A stretch of 64,000 nucleotides of DNA from Doris montereyensis (lineage: Eukaryota; Mollusca; Gastropoda; Nudibranchia; Dorididae): NCBI GenBank assembly GCA_037039925.1, contig JAXRKP010000282.1:262501-326500 (forward strand), given 5' to 3'. A program made the position numbers and the translations under genes. Position 1 is the first letter of the stretch; each line of letters opens with the position of its first letter. The notes below the pieces were generated by a model that saw only the letters and a program-made list of their open reading frames with translations, was not told the DNA's origin and ran no database searches. Below, piece by piece: positions 1 through 11,600 of this stretch.

Positions 1-498
1 TGTCATTCTTTGTCTCTCTCTAGATCTCTTCCCTTGTGGATTCCATGTCATTCTTTGTCTCCTCTAGATCTCTTCCCTTGTGGATTCCATGTCATTCTTT
101 GTCTCTCTCTAGATCTCTTCCCTTGTGGATTCCATGTCATTCTTTGTCTCTCTCTAGATCTCTTCCTTGTGGATTCCATGTCATTCTTTGTCTCCCTCTA
201 GATCTCTTCCCTTGTGGATTCCATGTCATTCTTTGTGTCTCTCTAGATCTATTCCCTTGTGGATTCCATGTCATTCTTTGTGTCTCTCTAGATCTATTCC
301 CTTGTGGATTCCATGTCATTCTTTGTATCTCTCTAAACCTCTTCCTTGTGGATTCCATGTTATTCTTTGTCTCTCTCTAGATCTATTCCCTTGTGGATTC
401 CATGTTATTCTTTGTCTCTCTCTAGATCTATTCCCTTGTGGATTCCATGTCATTCTTTGTCATCCTCTAGATGTTTTCCCTTGTGGATTCCATTTCAA
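1..498. repeat. 45-bp minisatellite, truncated by window start
   Basis: About eleven head-to-tail copies of a 45-bp unit containing TCTAGATCTCTTCCC and TTGTGGATTCCATGTCATTC. Copies differ by single substitutions and short indels. Because 45 is a multiple of three, several frames stay open and give repetitive spurious ORFs on both strands. The array continues off the left edge. Confidence 0.95.
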
Positions 499-597
499 GT
501 GTTGTCTGGTTATGTTGGAGCTTGGTTTTCTAATTAGATGGCCAATCCATCTTAACTGCCTTCTCTTTAAACCTCTCTCAATCTCAACTGGGAGTTG

Positions 598-826
598 CTT
601 GGTCTTCACATAAAGGTCTGCATTGCTGATGGTGTCAGGCCAATGTATGCCCAGAATGCACCTCAGACAGATGTTTGGTATTCACATAAAAGTCTGCATT
701 GCTGATGGTGTCAGGCCAACACAAGCCCACAATGCACCTCAGACAGATGTTTGGTCTTCACATAAATATCTGCATTGCTGATGGTGTCAGGCCAACACAC
801 GCCCACAATCCGCCTCAGACTGATGT
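598..826. repeat. 76-bp tandem repeat, three copies
   Basis: Three consecutive copies of a unit of about 76 bp that begins near CTTCACATAAAGGTCTGC and ends near CACCTCAGACAGATGTTTG. The third copy is more diverged. No coding or RNA signal is visible. Confidence 0.9.
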
Positions 827-889
827 TTGTCAAGGACTGGACTCCATTGTTATTGTATTGAGTCAAAAGAGAAAAAAAAATTTTGTTCT

Positions 890-2312
890 CTCAACACATC
901 ACCAAAGATTTCTCTCAACACACCACCTAAAGATTTCCTTCAACGCTTCACCTAAATATTTCTCTCAACACATCATCTAAAGATTTCTCTCAACACTTCA
1001 CCTAAACATTTCTCTCAACACATCACCTAAAGATTTCTCTTAACACATCGCCTAAAGATTGCTCTCAACAGATCACCTAAACATTTCTCTCAACACATTA
1101 CTTAACTATTTCTCTCAACATATCACCTAAACATTTCTCTCAACATAACACCTAAACATTTTTCAACATATCACCTAAACATTTCTCTCAACATATCACC
1201 TAAACATTTCTCTGAACATATCACCTAAACATTTCTCTGAACATATCACCTAAATATTTCTCTTAACATATCACCTAAACATTTCTCTCAACATATCACC
1301 TAAACATTTTCTCAACATATTAACATTTATCACCTAAACATTTTTTAGTCTCAACGCATCACCTAAACATTTCTCTCAACATATCACCTAAACATTTCTC
1401 TCAACACGTCACCTAAACATTTCTCTCAACACGTCACCTAAACATTTCTCTTAACATATCACCTAAAAATTTCTCTCAACATATCACCTAAACATTTCTC
1501 TCCACATATCACCTAAACATTTCTCTTAACATATCACCTAAACATTTCTCTCGACATATCACCTAAACATTTCTCTCAACATATCACCTAAACATTTCTC
1601 TCAACATATCACCTAAACATTTTTCTCAACATATCACCTAAACATTTTTCTCAACATATCATCTTAACATTTATCTCAACACATTACCTATACATTTATC
1701 TCAACACATTACCTAAACATTTCTCTCAACATATCACCTAAACATTTCTCTTAACATATCACCTAAACATTTCTCTCCAACACATTACCTAAACATTTCT
1801 CTCAACATATCACCTAAACATTTTCATCATATCACCTAAATATTTCTCTCAACATATCACCTAAACATTTCTCTCAACAAATCACCTAAACATTTCTCTC
1901 AACATATCACCTAAACATTTCTCTCAACAACACACCTAAACATTTCTTTCAACAACACACCTAAACATTTCTTTCAACACATCACCTAAACATTTCTCTC
2001 AACATATCACCTAAACATTTCTCTCAACATATCACCTAAACATTTCTCTCAACATATCACCTAAACATTTATCTCAACAAATCACCTAAACATTTCTCTC
2101 AACATATCACCTAAACATTTCTCTCAACATATCACCTAAACATTTCTCTCAACATATCACCTAAACATTTCTCTCAACATATCACCTAAACATTTCTCTC
2201 AACATATCACCTAAACATTTCTCTCAACATATCACCTAAACATGTCTCTCAATATATCACCTAAACATTTCTCTCAACATATCACCTAAACATTTCTCTC
2301 AACATATCACCA
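890..2312. repeat. 25-bp minisatellite, about 55 copies
   Basis: A long array of a 25-bp AT-rich unit built from CATTTCTCTCAAC and ATATCACCTAAA. The left 200 bp are diverged variants (AAGATTTCTCTCAACACATC). Copies become nearly identical towards the right, as expected if recent amplification was at that end. Confidence 0.95.
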
Positions 2313-2363
2313 TGCCTCAACGGACACTCACAAAGGAGTCAAGCACTTAGTCTCCATATTGCA

Positions 2364-2490
2364 GGGGACTCCGTCATCCAGAGGCAAAGGTGTCGGCCTC
2401 TCAATCTCAACCAAAAAGTCGTGGGTTTCAGCTCCGCCAACCGTTAAAAAAGATTTTCCTCAATTTATTTTGATCAAAATGTAGCCCCTT
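2364..2490 (+). mobile_element. SINE family B fragment
   Basis: Contains the head of a repeat seen many times here: AGGCAAAGGTGTCGGCCTCT followed by a tRNA B-box-like GTGGGTTTCAGCTCC. It matches the better preserved copy at 2930-3190. The body is truncated. The head looks tRNA-derived (RNA polymerase III type promoter), and family membership rests on copy-to-copy similarity. Confidence 0.6.
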
Positions 2491-2704
2491 AATGGAGATT
2501 GGTACACCAAAGATGGTACCAGTACCAACCACAATGGAACACGTGTTACTGGTGTTATTGTTATCTTTTCCCACGAGAACCAGTTCACAATTCAATATAT
2601 GACGTCATGATGGATGGATACACATCTGTTGACCATGACTTACCCCTAGCTGACACTCAGACCAGTATGTATGTTACTGAAAGATTTTATTCGTAGAAAA
2701 AAAC

Positions 2705-2812
2705 TCAAGAGAATCTTTCATCCATCGTCAGGGTTCAAACCCATGACCTTTTTGGTTGAAAGGCTGACACCTTGCTCCTTGACTGCCTAGTCCCCACACA
2801 TGAGCTGAGCAT
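2705..2812 (-). mobile_element. SINE family B fragment (head only)
   Basis: Reverse-complement copy of the family B head: GGGTTCAAACCCATGACC, TTGAAAGGCTGACACCTTGC and a terminal CTAGTCCCC. It lies opposite in orientation to the copies at 2364 and 2930. Confidence 0.65.
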
Positions 2813-2929
2813 ATCTCTACACGAACAATAACAACACCAGATCCCACACAGCTTTTGTCGTGACTCTTAATTGAACAGGACTTAAAACATTATCTCCTTG
2901 GTTATCAAAGCGGTCTTTCTCCAAACGAA

Positions 2930-3195
2930 AGGGGAACTCTGTATTCCAGAGGCAAGGTGTCGGCCTCTCAACCAAAAGGTAGTGGGTTGAGACCCGCCAA
3001 CAGTTGACAAATTTTCCTTTATTTTTATCCAAGCAAAATCTACCCCTCTGGTTCAGGTAGGTGGTTCGACACTTTGTCCCACCGGAGACGTGTGATAAAA
3101 GGAGGTCCCATGTTCAGATCGCAACACTGCATGTTAAGATCCCTTTGCTGTTTTTAACTTTACAGGAAAATCCAGGCAAAGTAAAAATCTCCAAT
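2930..3195 (+). mobile_element. SINE family B, near full length
   Basis: Head CCAGAGGCAAGGTGTCGGCC with GTAGTGGGTTGAGACCC (B-box-like), then the family body including AAATTTTCC, a CCACCGGAGACG segment, AAGGAGGTCCCATG and ATCCCTTTGCTG. The same blocks occur in the same order, reverse-complemented, at 43535, 46978, 61665 and 63700. Confidence 0.7.
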
Positions 3196-3419
3196 GGAGC
3201 ACCTGTGGGACGTTGATGAACGTCACGTCCGGGAGAGAAACGCTCAAAATGTATGATTGTAAGAGACCTCACTTAAATAATGATCTAAGAAGCAGAAATA
3301 ACATTCCCCAAGATGTTGTTCAATCAAAGTTATGTTTGGTCAATGCGATATATGAGGTGAGATTTGTAAATGCAAGGGGAGGAGGACATATTCGTTATTG
3401 AATTTTTCATGTCATTTTA

Positions 3420-3780
3420 CACTACGTGTTGTGTGTGACTTTGACATGCCCTTCAATTGCTAAACAACAACCATCCTGTCATCAATCATATTAATGGCAA
3501 TTAATGCCATGATATCACAAACTGCTGGGCTTGAAATTACAATACACTAAACTTTCTTTCTGTGAAACAAAGAGAAAAAACAAATTTCATTTCTTATATT
3601 AAGATATTGAGTTAGACAAGTGATGTGTAATTTTTTTGCTTAGTGTAAGTTTATATGTACATGTATAGGGATCTGCTCAGCGTTCCCACAAGATAAATTA
3701 TAATATAAGCGTCTTGTAACGTCTCTTTTATCTTAGAATTTGTCATCCCGTCCAGTCAGGACTGCGAATTTGGCGAATCG
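3420..3780. other. Unique AT-rich sequence, nothing recognised
   Basis: No convincing ORF, splice-bounded exon, RNA gene or repeat unit is visible between the SINE and the (GA)n tract. Confidence 0.6.
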
Positions 3781-3799
3781 GATCCACTGCACACAGACC

Positions 3800-4162
<363 letters not shown>

Positions 4163-4244
4163 CATTTGTCTGCTTATGATTTCTTTAAATACCACAAAAC
4201 AATGTAAAATGTTTCATTGGAATTTACCGCGTCCAGCAAACTGT

Positions 4245-4975
4245 AAGATGAAAAAATGACGTGAAAGAGTGAAAGGAAAGAAGAAGAACCTACCAGTACC
4301 ACACATATAACACATGTATAATAATTTAAAAAAAAAGAAAAAGCAAAGTATTAATAAGTATTCACTTTATTCAGCAACATTTAATTTGTGACAGAAAAAA
4401 GCTCAGACTCAAAACCCAGATCAACAGTAACAACAATAACAGAGTAAATGTTTCACACCAGCTTGGCATTAATGGCATTTGTAAACAGTGTACATTCAAA
4501 AACGTTGAATTTCAACCATACTGTAGTCAGTTTTTTCCTCCATAAATTGCTTGATACCAAAAAGAGATCTTTAATCCCATTAATTTCGGATTAAGCGTTT
4601 TTGAGTGTATTTATAGTAACAAGGAAAAGTTCACGGTACATTTAAACAAGCAACAAATCAATTTTTTTTATTCTGTGTCAATTTTTTAGTGTGTGCTATA
4701 AAAAGCGAGATATGAAATCAAGTGAAACATAATGACAATACTGCATAAGAATCATTATAAATGAATACGGATAAATCCAAGATGAAAATGAATTGTAATC
4801 TCTAACAGGGAAAATAATTCACTGGTTTAGAGTAGTGACTTTCATGTAGAACATTCCTTGGATGTGTGACTAGTAATACTAACATGAGAGTGCAAATGAA
4901 ACGAAATATCGTGCATATATGAATATGTCATTTCCATAATATTGTAACTATGTTGCTCCATTTCCTTAAATTTTT
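4245..4975. other. AT-rich spacer with a family E repeat trace
   Basis: Positions 4255-4300 (GAGTGAAAGGAAAGAAG then ACCTACCAG) match the end of a short dispersed repeat seen at 7530, 46240 and 62095. The remaining roughly 650 bp is AT-rich with no recognised gene. Confidence 0.5.
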
Positions 4976-5935
4976 CTAATTCTATACAAAAAACCCCAAG
5001 AACACACAATACTGAATGAACTGTTCTAATTCTATACAAAAAACCCCCAAGAACACACAATACTGAATGAACTGTTCTAATTCTATACAAAAAAAACCCA
5101 AGAACACACAATACTGAATGAACTGTTCTAACTCTATACAAAAAAACCCAAGAACACACAATACTGAATGAACTGTTCTAATTCTATACAAAAAAAACCC
5201 CAAGAACACACAATACTGAATGAACTGTTCTAATCTCTATAAAAAAAAAACCCAAGAACACACAATACTGAATGAACTATTCTAATTCTATACAAAAAAA
5301 AAAAACACACAATACTGAACTGTTCTTATTCTATACTGATGAAATGAATTGTTCTAATTCTATGAACACACAATAACTGAATGTTCTGTTCTAATTCTAT
5401 ACAAATCTAGATTAGACTATTAAATCACACAATACTAAATAGAACTGTTCTAATTCTATACAAAAAAACATCAAGAACACACAATACTGCAATAGGAAAT
5501 TTATAAAAAAAACCCCAGAACACACATTACTCAATGGAACTGTTCTAAAACAAAAAAAAAAGAACACACAATATTCAATGAACTGTTCTAATTCTATACA
5601 AAAAACAACTGCAAGAACACACAATACTCAATGAACTGTTCTAATTTATCAAAAAAATCAAGAACCCAATACTGAATGAACTGTTTAACTCTATGAAAAA
5701 AAAAGGCAAGAACACACAACACTGAATGAGTTCTAATTCTATACAAAAAAAATCTGAAAAAATACTCAATGAAGGTTCTAATTTTACAAAAAAAACCCCT
5801 GAAACACAATACTGAATGAACTGTTCTAATCCTATAAAAAAAACAAACCAAGAACACACAATACTCAATGAACTGTTCTAATTCTATACAAAAAACCCCA
5901 AGAACACACAATACTGAACTGTTCTTATTCTATAA
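4975..5935. repeat. About 48-bp minisatellite, degenerate
   Basis: About 18 copies of a unit containing AAGAACACACAATACTGAAT, GAACTGTTCTAATTC and a poly-A stretch of variable length (4 to 12 A). The poly-A stretch is the main source of length variation. Central copies from 5290 to 5560 are strongly rearranged. Confidence 0.93.
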
Positions 5936-6712
5936 AAATGTATGAAATGTATTGTTCTAAGTGAAAAATAATTTTATTCTAATTTTATGATCTAGATTAG
6001 ACTATTAAATCACAATAAGTTACAAATAGGATTATAACATCAAGCAAATAATGCAATAGGAAATTTAAAATGAAAGCCGATTTTCCTGGAATGAAAGAAT
6101 GAAAAATTAAGAGCCACATTCACAACTAACTGTACAACTGCAGAGAGGTAAAGTGCATCTCAACATTATCTAAATCTATCCCAAAATCCTTTCGTGAAAG
6201 TGATTTATATTCCCACAATAAATCTAGTACAAAGTAATATAACAAGAAAGAAAAAAAGTAAAAGGTTCTCGATTTTTAAATCTGAAATCTTCCAACTAGG
6301 GCCTCACAGATCAGTGTGAAAATTGTAGTTTGCCGTGAAAGTCAAAATAAAGCAACATGCTGCCGCTTCTGATTAGTATAAAAATGGGCAATGGGCCTGG
6401 AGTCGGGAATTTTATTCTGTTGTGCTAAACCATCTCACCTGTTCATAACAGTGAACAGAAGTAGAAGTATTTTAGTAAAAGGGAAGAAAAGGAAACTTAA
6501 GAGATAAATAGGTTAAAACTAGAAAACCTCAAATAATCTGAAATCAGAGGAAATCTGAAAGATTTATATCCCTGATAATTCTAATACAAAGGAATATAAA
6601 GGAGAAAGATCAAATTGTTTACACATTCAATTCATGGAATAAGTTTTAAAACCTAAGGACGATTCTGTTTTTGTTCTTGATATTTGTGCAGCAAACTTTT
6701 TTTTATTCTTTC
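5936..6712. other. AT-rich spacer
   Basis: No exon with splice sites, no RNA gene and no tandem unit was found in this roughly 780-bp stretch. Confidence 0.55.
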
Positions 6713-7166
6713 GCAGTGAAATAAAGGGTTGTACATATGTTTGTATATTCAGAGCAATGAACTAAAGGGTTGTACATATGTTTTGTACATTCTTTGCGCA
6801 ATGAACTAAAGGGTTGTACATATGTTTAGTACATTCTTTGCGCAATGAACTAAAGGGTTGTACATATGTTTAGTACATTCTTTGCGCAATGAACTAAAGG
6901 GTTGTACATATGTTTAGTACATTCTTTGCGCAATGAACTAAAGGGTTGTACATATGTTTAGTACATTCTTTGCGCAATGAACTAAAGGGTTGGTTTGTAC
7001 ACAATGAACTAAAGGGTTGTTTTGTACATTCTTTGCGCAATGAACTAAAGGGTTGTACATATGTTTAGTACATTCTTTGCGCAATGAAATAAAGGGTTGT
7101 AACATATGTTTTGTACATTCTTTGCACAATGAAATAAAGGGTTGGTTGTACATATGTTTTGTACAC
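6713..7166. repeat. 44-bp minisatellite, about ten copies
   Basis: Unit carries GCGCAATGAACTAAAGGG, TTGTACATATGTTTAGTAC and ATTCTTT. One internal copy near 6985-7025 is shortened, and the two edge copies are diverged (AATGAAATAAAGG). Confidence 0.95.
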
Positions 7167-7529
7167 TTACGATTACAATTTATGATAGCAAATCTCCGTG
7201 GTTCTCTTCAGATCTTGTACCTTTAACAGTTCAAATTAGTTTGGACAAATATTTTGAGGAGTATGTCAGGAGTATCAAGAAATTCCAAGCTTCACTCTTA
7301 GCCGCAAGAGGACAATGAAATAAACGACTCACCTGTAAGATGTGTAGGTGAGTACCTGTAAAATTTACAGGTGAGTAGCAGAGTCTAAATTTAAAGGTGT
7401 ACAAACAGGACCCGTAGCACCCAGCAAGCAAACAAGAGTTTAAGGACATTCTAAACTTTCAATTAAAATTCTGGATGAATTGAAGCGATTTATTTTTCCA
7501 TTTCAAAAACCATGATTGACCGATTGAAA

Positions 7530-7680
7530 TATACCCTGTCCACTGTAAGCGGTGATCTCCAGTGAATTCAGGAAGAGAAAACAGCAAGAAAAAAGGTAAG
7601 TTAAAAGAAAGAAAGGAAGGAAGTAGGACCTACCAGCAGTTCCCACCAACCACCCGTTTGCAATTTAGAAATTTCTAGCA
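7530..7680 (+). mobile_element. Dispersed repeat family E copy
   Basis: Shares ordered blocks with 46245-46380 and 62095-62230: CTGTAAGCGGTGATCTCC, GTGAATT, AGAAAACAGCAAGA, AAAGGAAGGAAGTAGGACC and ACCAGCAGTTCCCACCAAC. Reverse copies lie at 20860-20965 and 48760-48870. It is probably a SINE or LINE tail. The coding source is unknown. Confidence 0.55.
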
Positions 7681-7809
7681 AAAAGATCAAAAAAATAAAA
7701 AGGTCAGAGAATGCAGGGGATCTTAGAAGAGAGATTTGTTGGGGTCTCGTTTCTTCCGGGAGATTCTGGGAGTTTCTAGTGTGCTACCAGCCCTGGTCTA
7801 AAACAATGA

Positions 7810-8460
7810 AGGGAACCATAGCATTAATCAAACACATTTCAATCAATCAAGTATTTCATCACACATTGTATATACATGCGCCAAGACAGTCTCTAGCCTG
7901 CAGCTTTCAGCACCTTGAGGCCATTATGTACAATGCGCCTTAAGCAATGATAATGGCAACAACAACAAGAAGAAAAAAGAAGGAAAAAAACGACCACTTG
8001 GTTACCCCAATCACTAAACGTGTGGCTGTCAGGGTGAATTAAGAGTGTACAGCCACATGAAAGACAGGCAAACCAATTGAAAAAAATACTAGCAGCACCC
8101 CCATTATAAACTGGAACACAACAGAGTCATATTTCTACTCTAATAATTGTGAAATAAATAAAGATAACGACTTGATAAAAATAAATATAAAAACATAATT
8201 GTTTACTAGGGGCAAAAGAGGTCTTTGTCAGCATTGTGAACAATCGTTTATACAAGCATTTCGCTTTTAAATAGACGACTGTTTCAACCTTACTTATACT
8301 CAACTTTGATAAAAGACAGAGGACATTATCAAAGACACGCACAAAAAACAAACAAAAAAACCAATATAGAAAACAAAGAATCTATCCCTCAAAAATGAAA
8401 GATTTCCTTTGATCCGAAGAAATTTATCATCACTGCTATACGCTTTGTTCAAAAACGACT
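7810..8460. other. Spacer downstream of the LEM gene
   Basis: No further LEM-gene exon could be recognised here. AATAAA-type signals are too frequent in this AT-rich DNA to pick a poly(A) site with confidence. Confidence 0.4.
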
Positions 8461-8461
8461 T

Positions 8462-8629
8462 CATAAAGCCTTGTTCGTATATAACCCTTCATGCCTTGTT
8501 CGTATATAACCCTTTCATGCCTTGTTGATATATAACCCTTTGAGGCCCTGTTCATTTATAACCCTTTGAGGCCTTGTTCATTTATAACCCTTTGAGGCCT
8601 TGTTCATTTATAACCCCTTGAGGCCTTGT

Positions 8630-8630
<1 letters not shown>
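8462..8630. repeat. 26-bp repeat, about six copies
   Basis: Unit contains GCCTTGTTCATTTATAACCC and TTTGAG. The same AACCCTTTGGAGGCC sequence continues across the following microsatellite into the terminal exon region of the LEM gene at 8699-8715, so the array was probably seeded there. Confidence 0.9.
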
Positions 8631-8698
<68 letters not shown>

Positions 8699-11600
8699 AC
8701 CCTTTGGAGGCCAAGCTCACACCTCCATCTTTGGGACACACCGGGGATGTTGCTGACAGCTTGCGGCTCCATGTTGGAGTAGATGAGGTAGCCCAGGAGT
8801 GCAACGGTCAAAACGGCAACCAGCTTGACCCACAACGGAATTCCTTGCCTGACTGACCTTGAAGAGGTCGATGCTGGTGGAGCCGCTGATGTCCTGGGTA
8901 AAAAAAAAAAACAAAACAAAAAGTGAGTCACGGCATCTTAGTTGCAATTGAATTTCATAGTGAGTGAGGCAATGTAGCCTAACTAAGATGTAGAGAGTGA
9001 TAGGATTTATAACATGTGAAACACACACAATTCCGTAGGCGTCTGTGGCTAAATGGTTAAAGTGCCTGACTTGGGGTCATGAGGTTTCGGGTTTGAATCC
9101 TAGCAAAGCCAGTCCCAATTTTGAATTCCTTGGGCAAGACACACTTATCATGCAATTTCCCCACCCGACCCAGGTGCAAATGGGTACAAGCACTAGCTTG
9201 GGAGTAAAAATCGGCATCAGACTAGCATCGTGCCCAGGAGGTGATTATCATCACGTGTTCAGCTTGGCGTTAAAGAAACCGGAGTACGCTCCCATTACAT
9301 TGGCCGTAATGACTGTGACAGAACTTTACTTTACACACCCTCAAGGTCATTTATATTTTGAAAATGCTGGCGATATTCCTCAACCATTCACAAATACCAA
9401 AAGATAGGTAAAACAACCATCTTGTGTCAATGGACAAGCAAATAATTCCCTGCGTCTTCCTAGCGTCTTATGCTGAAACAAATGCCCTATACACGTGGTA
9501 ATGCTCACAACAACAAAAAAAGAACAAAGAAATTGAAACAAACAATTTTTCTCAAGAGCAATTTACTACAAAATATAAAGCTTGTAATACTTTTAACGTA
9601 AGAAATATTTGCTTTCAAGGAAAATTAAACAAAACTTGAAAACTCCTTGCCGACCCTGAAGTGTGTTTCTCACTCTACACTTTTACAAGACTCAAGGCCT
9701 TGAAGCAAGGATATTCACTGATAATAAAAGAAAAAAAATTAAGCTACATGGTTCATTTACCTTTGGACTGATCTTGGCGGCAACCGAGCGTCAGAATACA
9801 GGGACGTTGTCTTACGGGCCGCATTCAGATTGGCCCTGGGTTCAATACGTGGTGTGTCTGAGTAAGACGGCGTGTCTTGAATGTCTCTTCGCAATCGAGG
9901 TTGTGCAGGTTCTGGGTGCAAAGCGCTAAGTAAATTTTAACATACATAAATTAAACGAAACCGAGCCATAACACAAAAATTGCTGACTGTTGGCCACTCT
10001 TACCAATTCAAGTGATGCTTCAAAACAGAACAAATGCGACCAACAATTTGAAAAAACATCTATTTACATGACAAACAAGCAATGTGTGCTTTACGTCACG
10101 TAACTGACTGAGGACCAATCGTTTGACATTCACATTAGAAACTGCATCCCATTTTAATTCAAATGACCACCGAGGTGTCTTAGACTTCTCTCGCTCTCTC
10201 TCTTTCTCCTCCCCTCTATATATCCATCTCTCTTTCTAACTTCCTTGTGCTCTGTCTTCTATTCATTTCCTTCTCACTCTCTCTCTAATTTCCTTGTGCT
10301 TTCTCTTCTATTCATTTCCTTCTCTCTCTCTCTAACTTCCTTGTGCTCTCTCTTCTACTCATTTCCTTCTCACTATCTCACTCTTCCTCTGTGTCCCTGG
10401 TTGATGGAAATTGTGTGTGATGGGTCCTTGCGCCAATGGCCAATTCTCTAGACCATTAGTTCCGCTCAGCATCATGTATTTTTGTTTCTTCTTTGCCTCC
10501 TTGCCACGATGCAGCCCAAACATGTCTCTGTCCAGTCCCCTTTTCTATCTATCTATTAGCCTTTCCTTTCTATTTCATGTTCCTCTTCATCAGCTGACAG
10601 CCTAATGCATTTAAATTTCTTTTCATGGAGAGAAAAGGGAGTTTTATATACATGTGTTCTTTAGGCCAGGTGCGACACAGGCGGCATAAAAATTTTCTTA
10701 TCCCCCCCCCCCCCAAAGCAAACTACAACTATTCATTACGTTAAGATATATAAATGACAAGATTTAAAGAATAAAAAGATAACAATGTGACATATTTGAT
10801 CACAAGTCACATGACAATGAAACCAGAACTAGAAAACTCACACTGTCGGAGTTGGTGGCTGTCTCTGCTGTGGAACTTGAAGCTGGACTTCATCTGGTGG
10901 TGAAGAAATTGAAAAAATAGTTTTAGCTCAATCCAGAAAACATTTTCATCGACACCAATGCCAAGATTGAACTTGTGTACCATTACCAAAAACGTATTAA
11001 AGCATAATGGCACTTTTTGCTTTTGAGTTTACAGACGTTGCATTGAAATTTCTCGAATCCACGGCAAGTTCAGGGTGAATGGAGAGGAAAAAACTTAAAC
11101 AGCACAATAAAAATAAACGATACGTGAATAAGCCGGATTTCCAGCAAAAGCCGGAATAGCAGTCAAACCTTTTCAAATCAAACAACAAACTCTGACCTTG
11201 CAAACTAATTCTAACTCGAACAGCAGCCCGTTATATTCCAGAATGCAGTGATAATTCAACTTGAAATGTTGTCCTGTTTTAGGTAAATAACAAAACACCC
11301 GCTGATCATTGGCCTCTCTGGCGAAGTGCGGCAGTCTTGCAAACTCTCCCAACTCACTTTAATCTCTCGGATTATCTGCTGTTAACAAGGTTTCTTTAAA
11401 AACAGATTACAGTTAACCTCATTTACATATGTTTCAAGGTAAATACAGACTAACAGACTCAAAGCCAAAATAAGGTACTAAATACATTTTTTTACGTACT
11501 GGTTGGCAGCTCAGGATGCCCTCTGGTCAAGATGAAAAATACTGAACATTTTCGTGATAGGAAACAAGTGAAATAAGGTCAAGTTTTTCAAATTTTGAAA

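Noticed and set aside
890..2312. CRISPR-like regular array (25-bp units)
   Set aside because: There are no unique spacers between repeats, the genome is animal, and units are directly head to tail.
9035..9110. Possible tRNA gene (A and B boxes)
   Set aside because: No closing acceptor stem, and the sequence continues into a body shared with three other loci, so it is a SINE.
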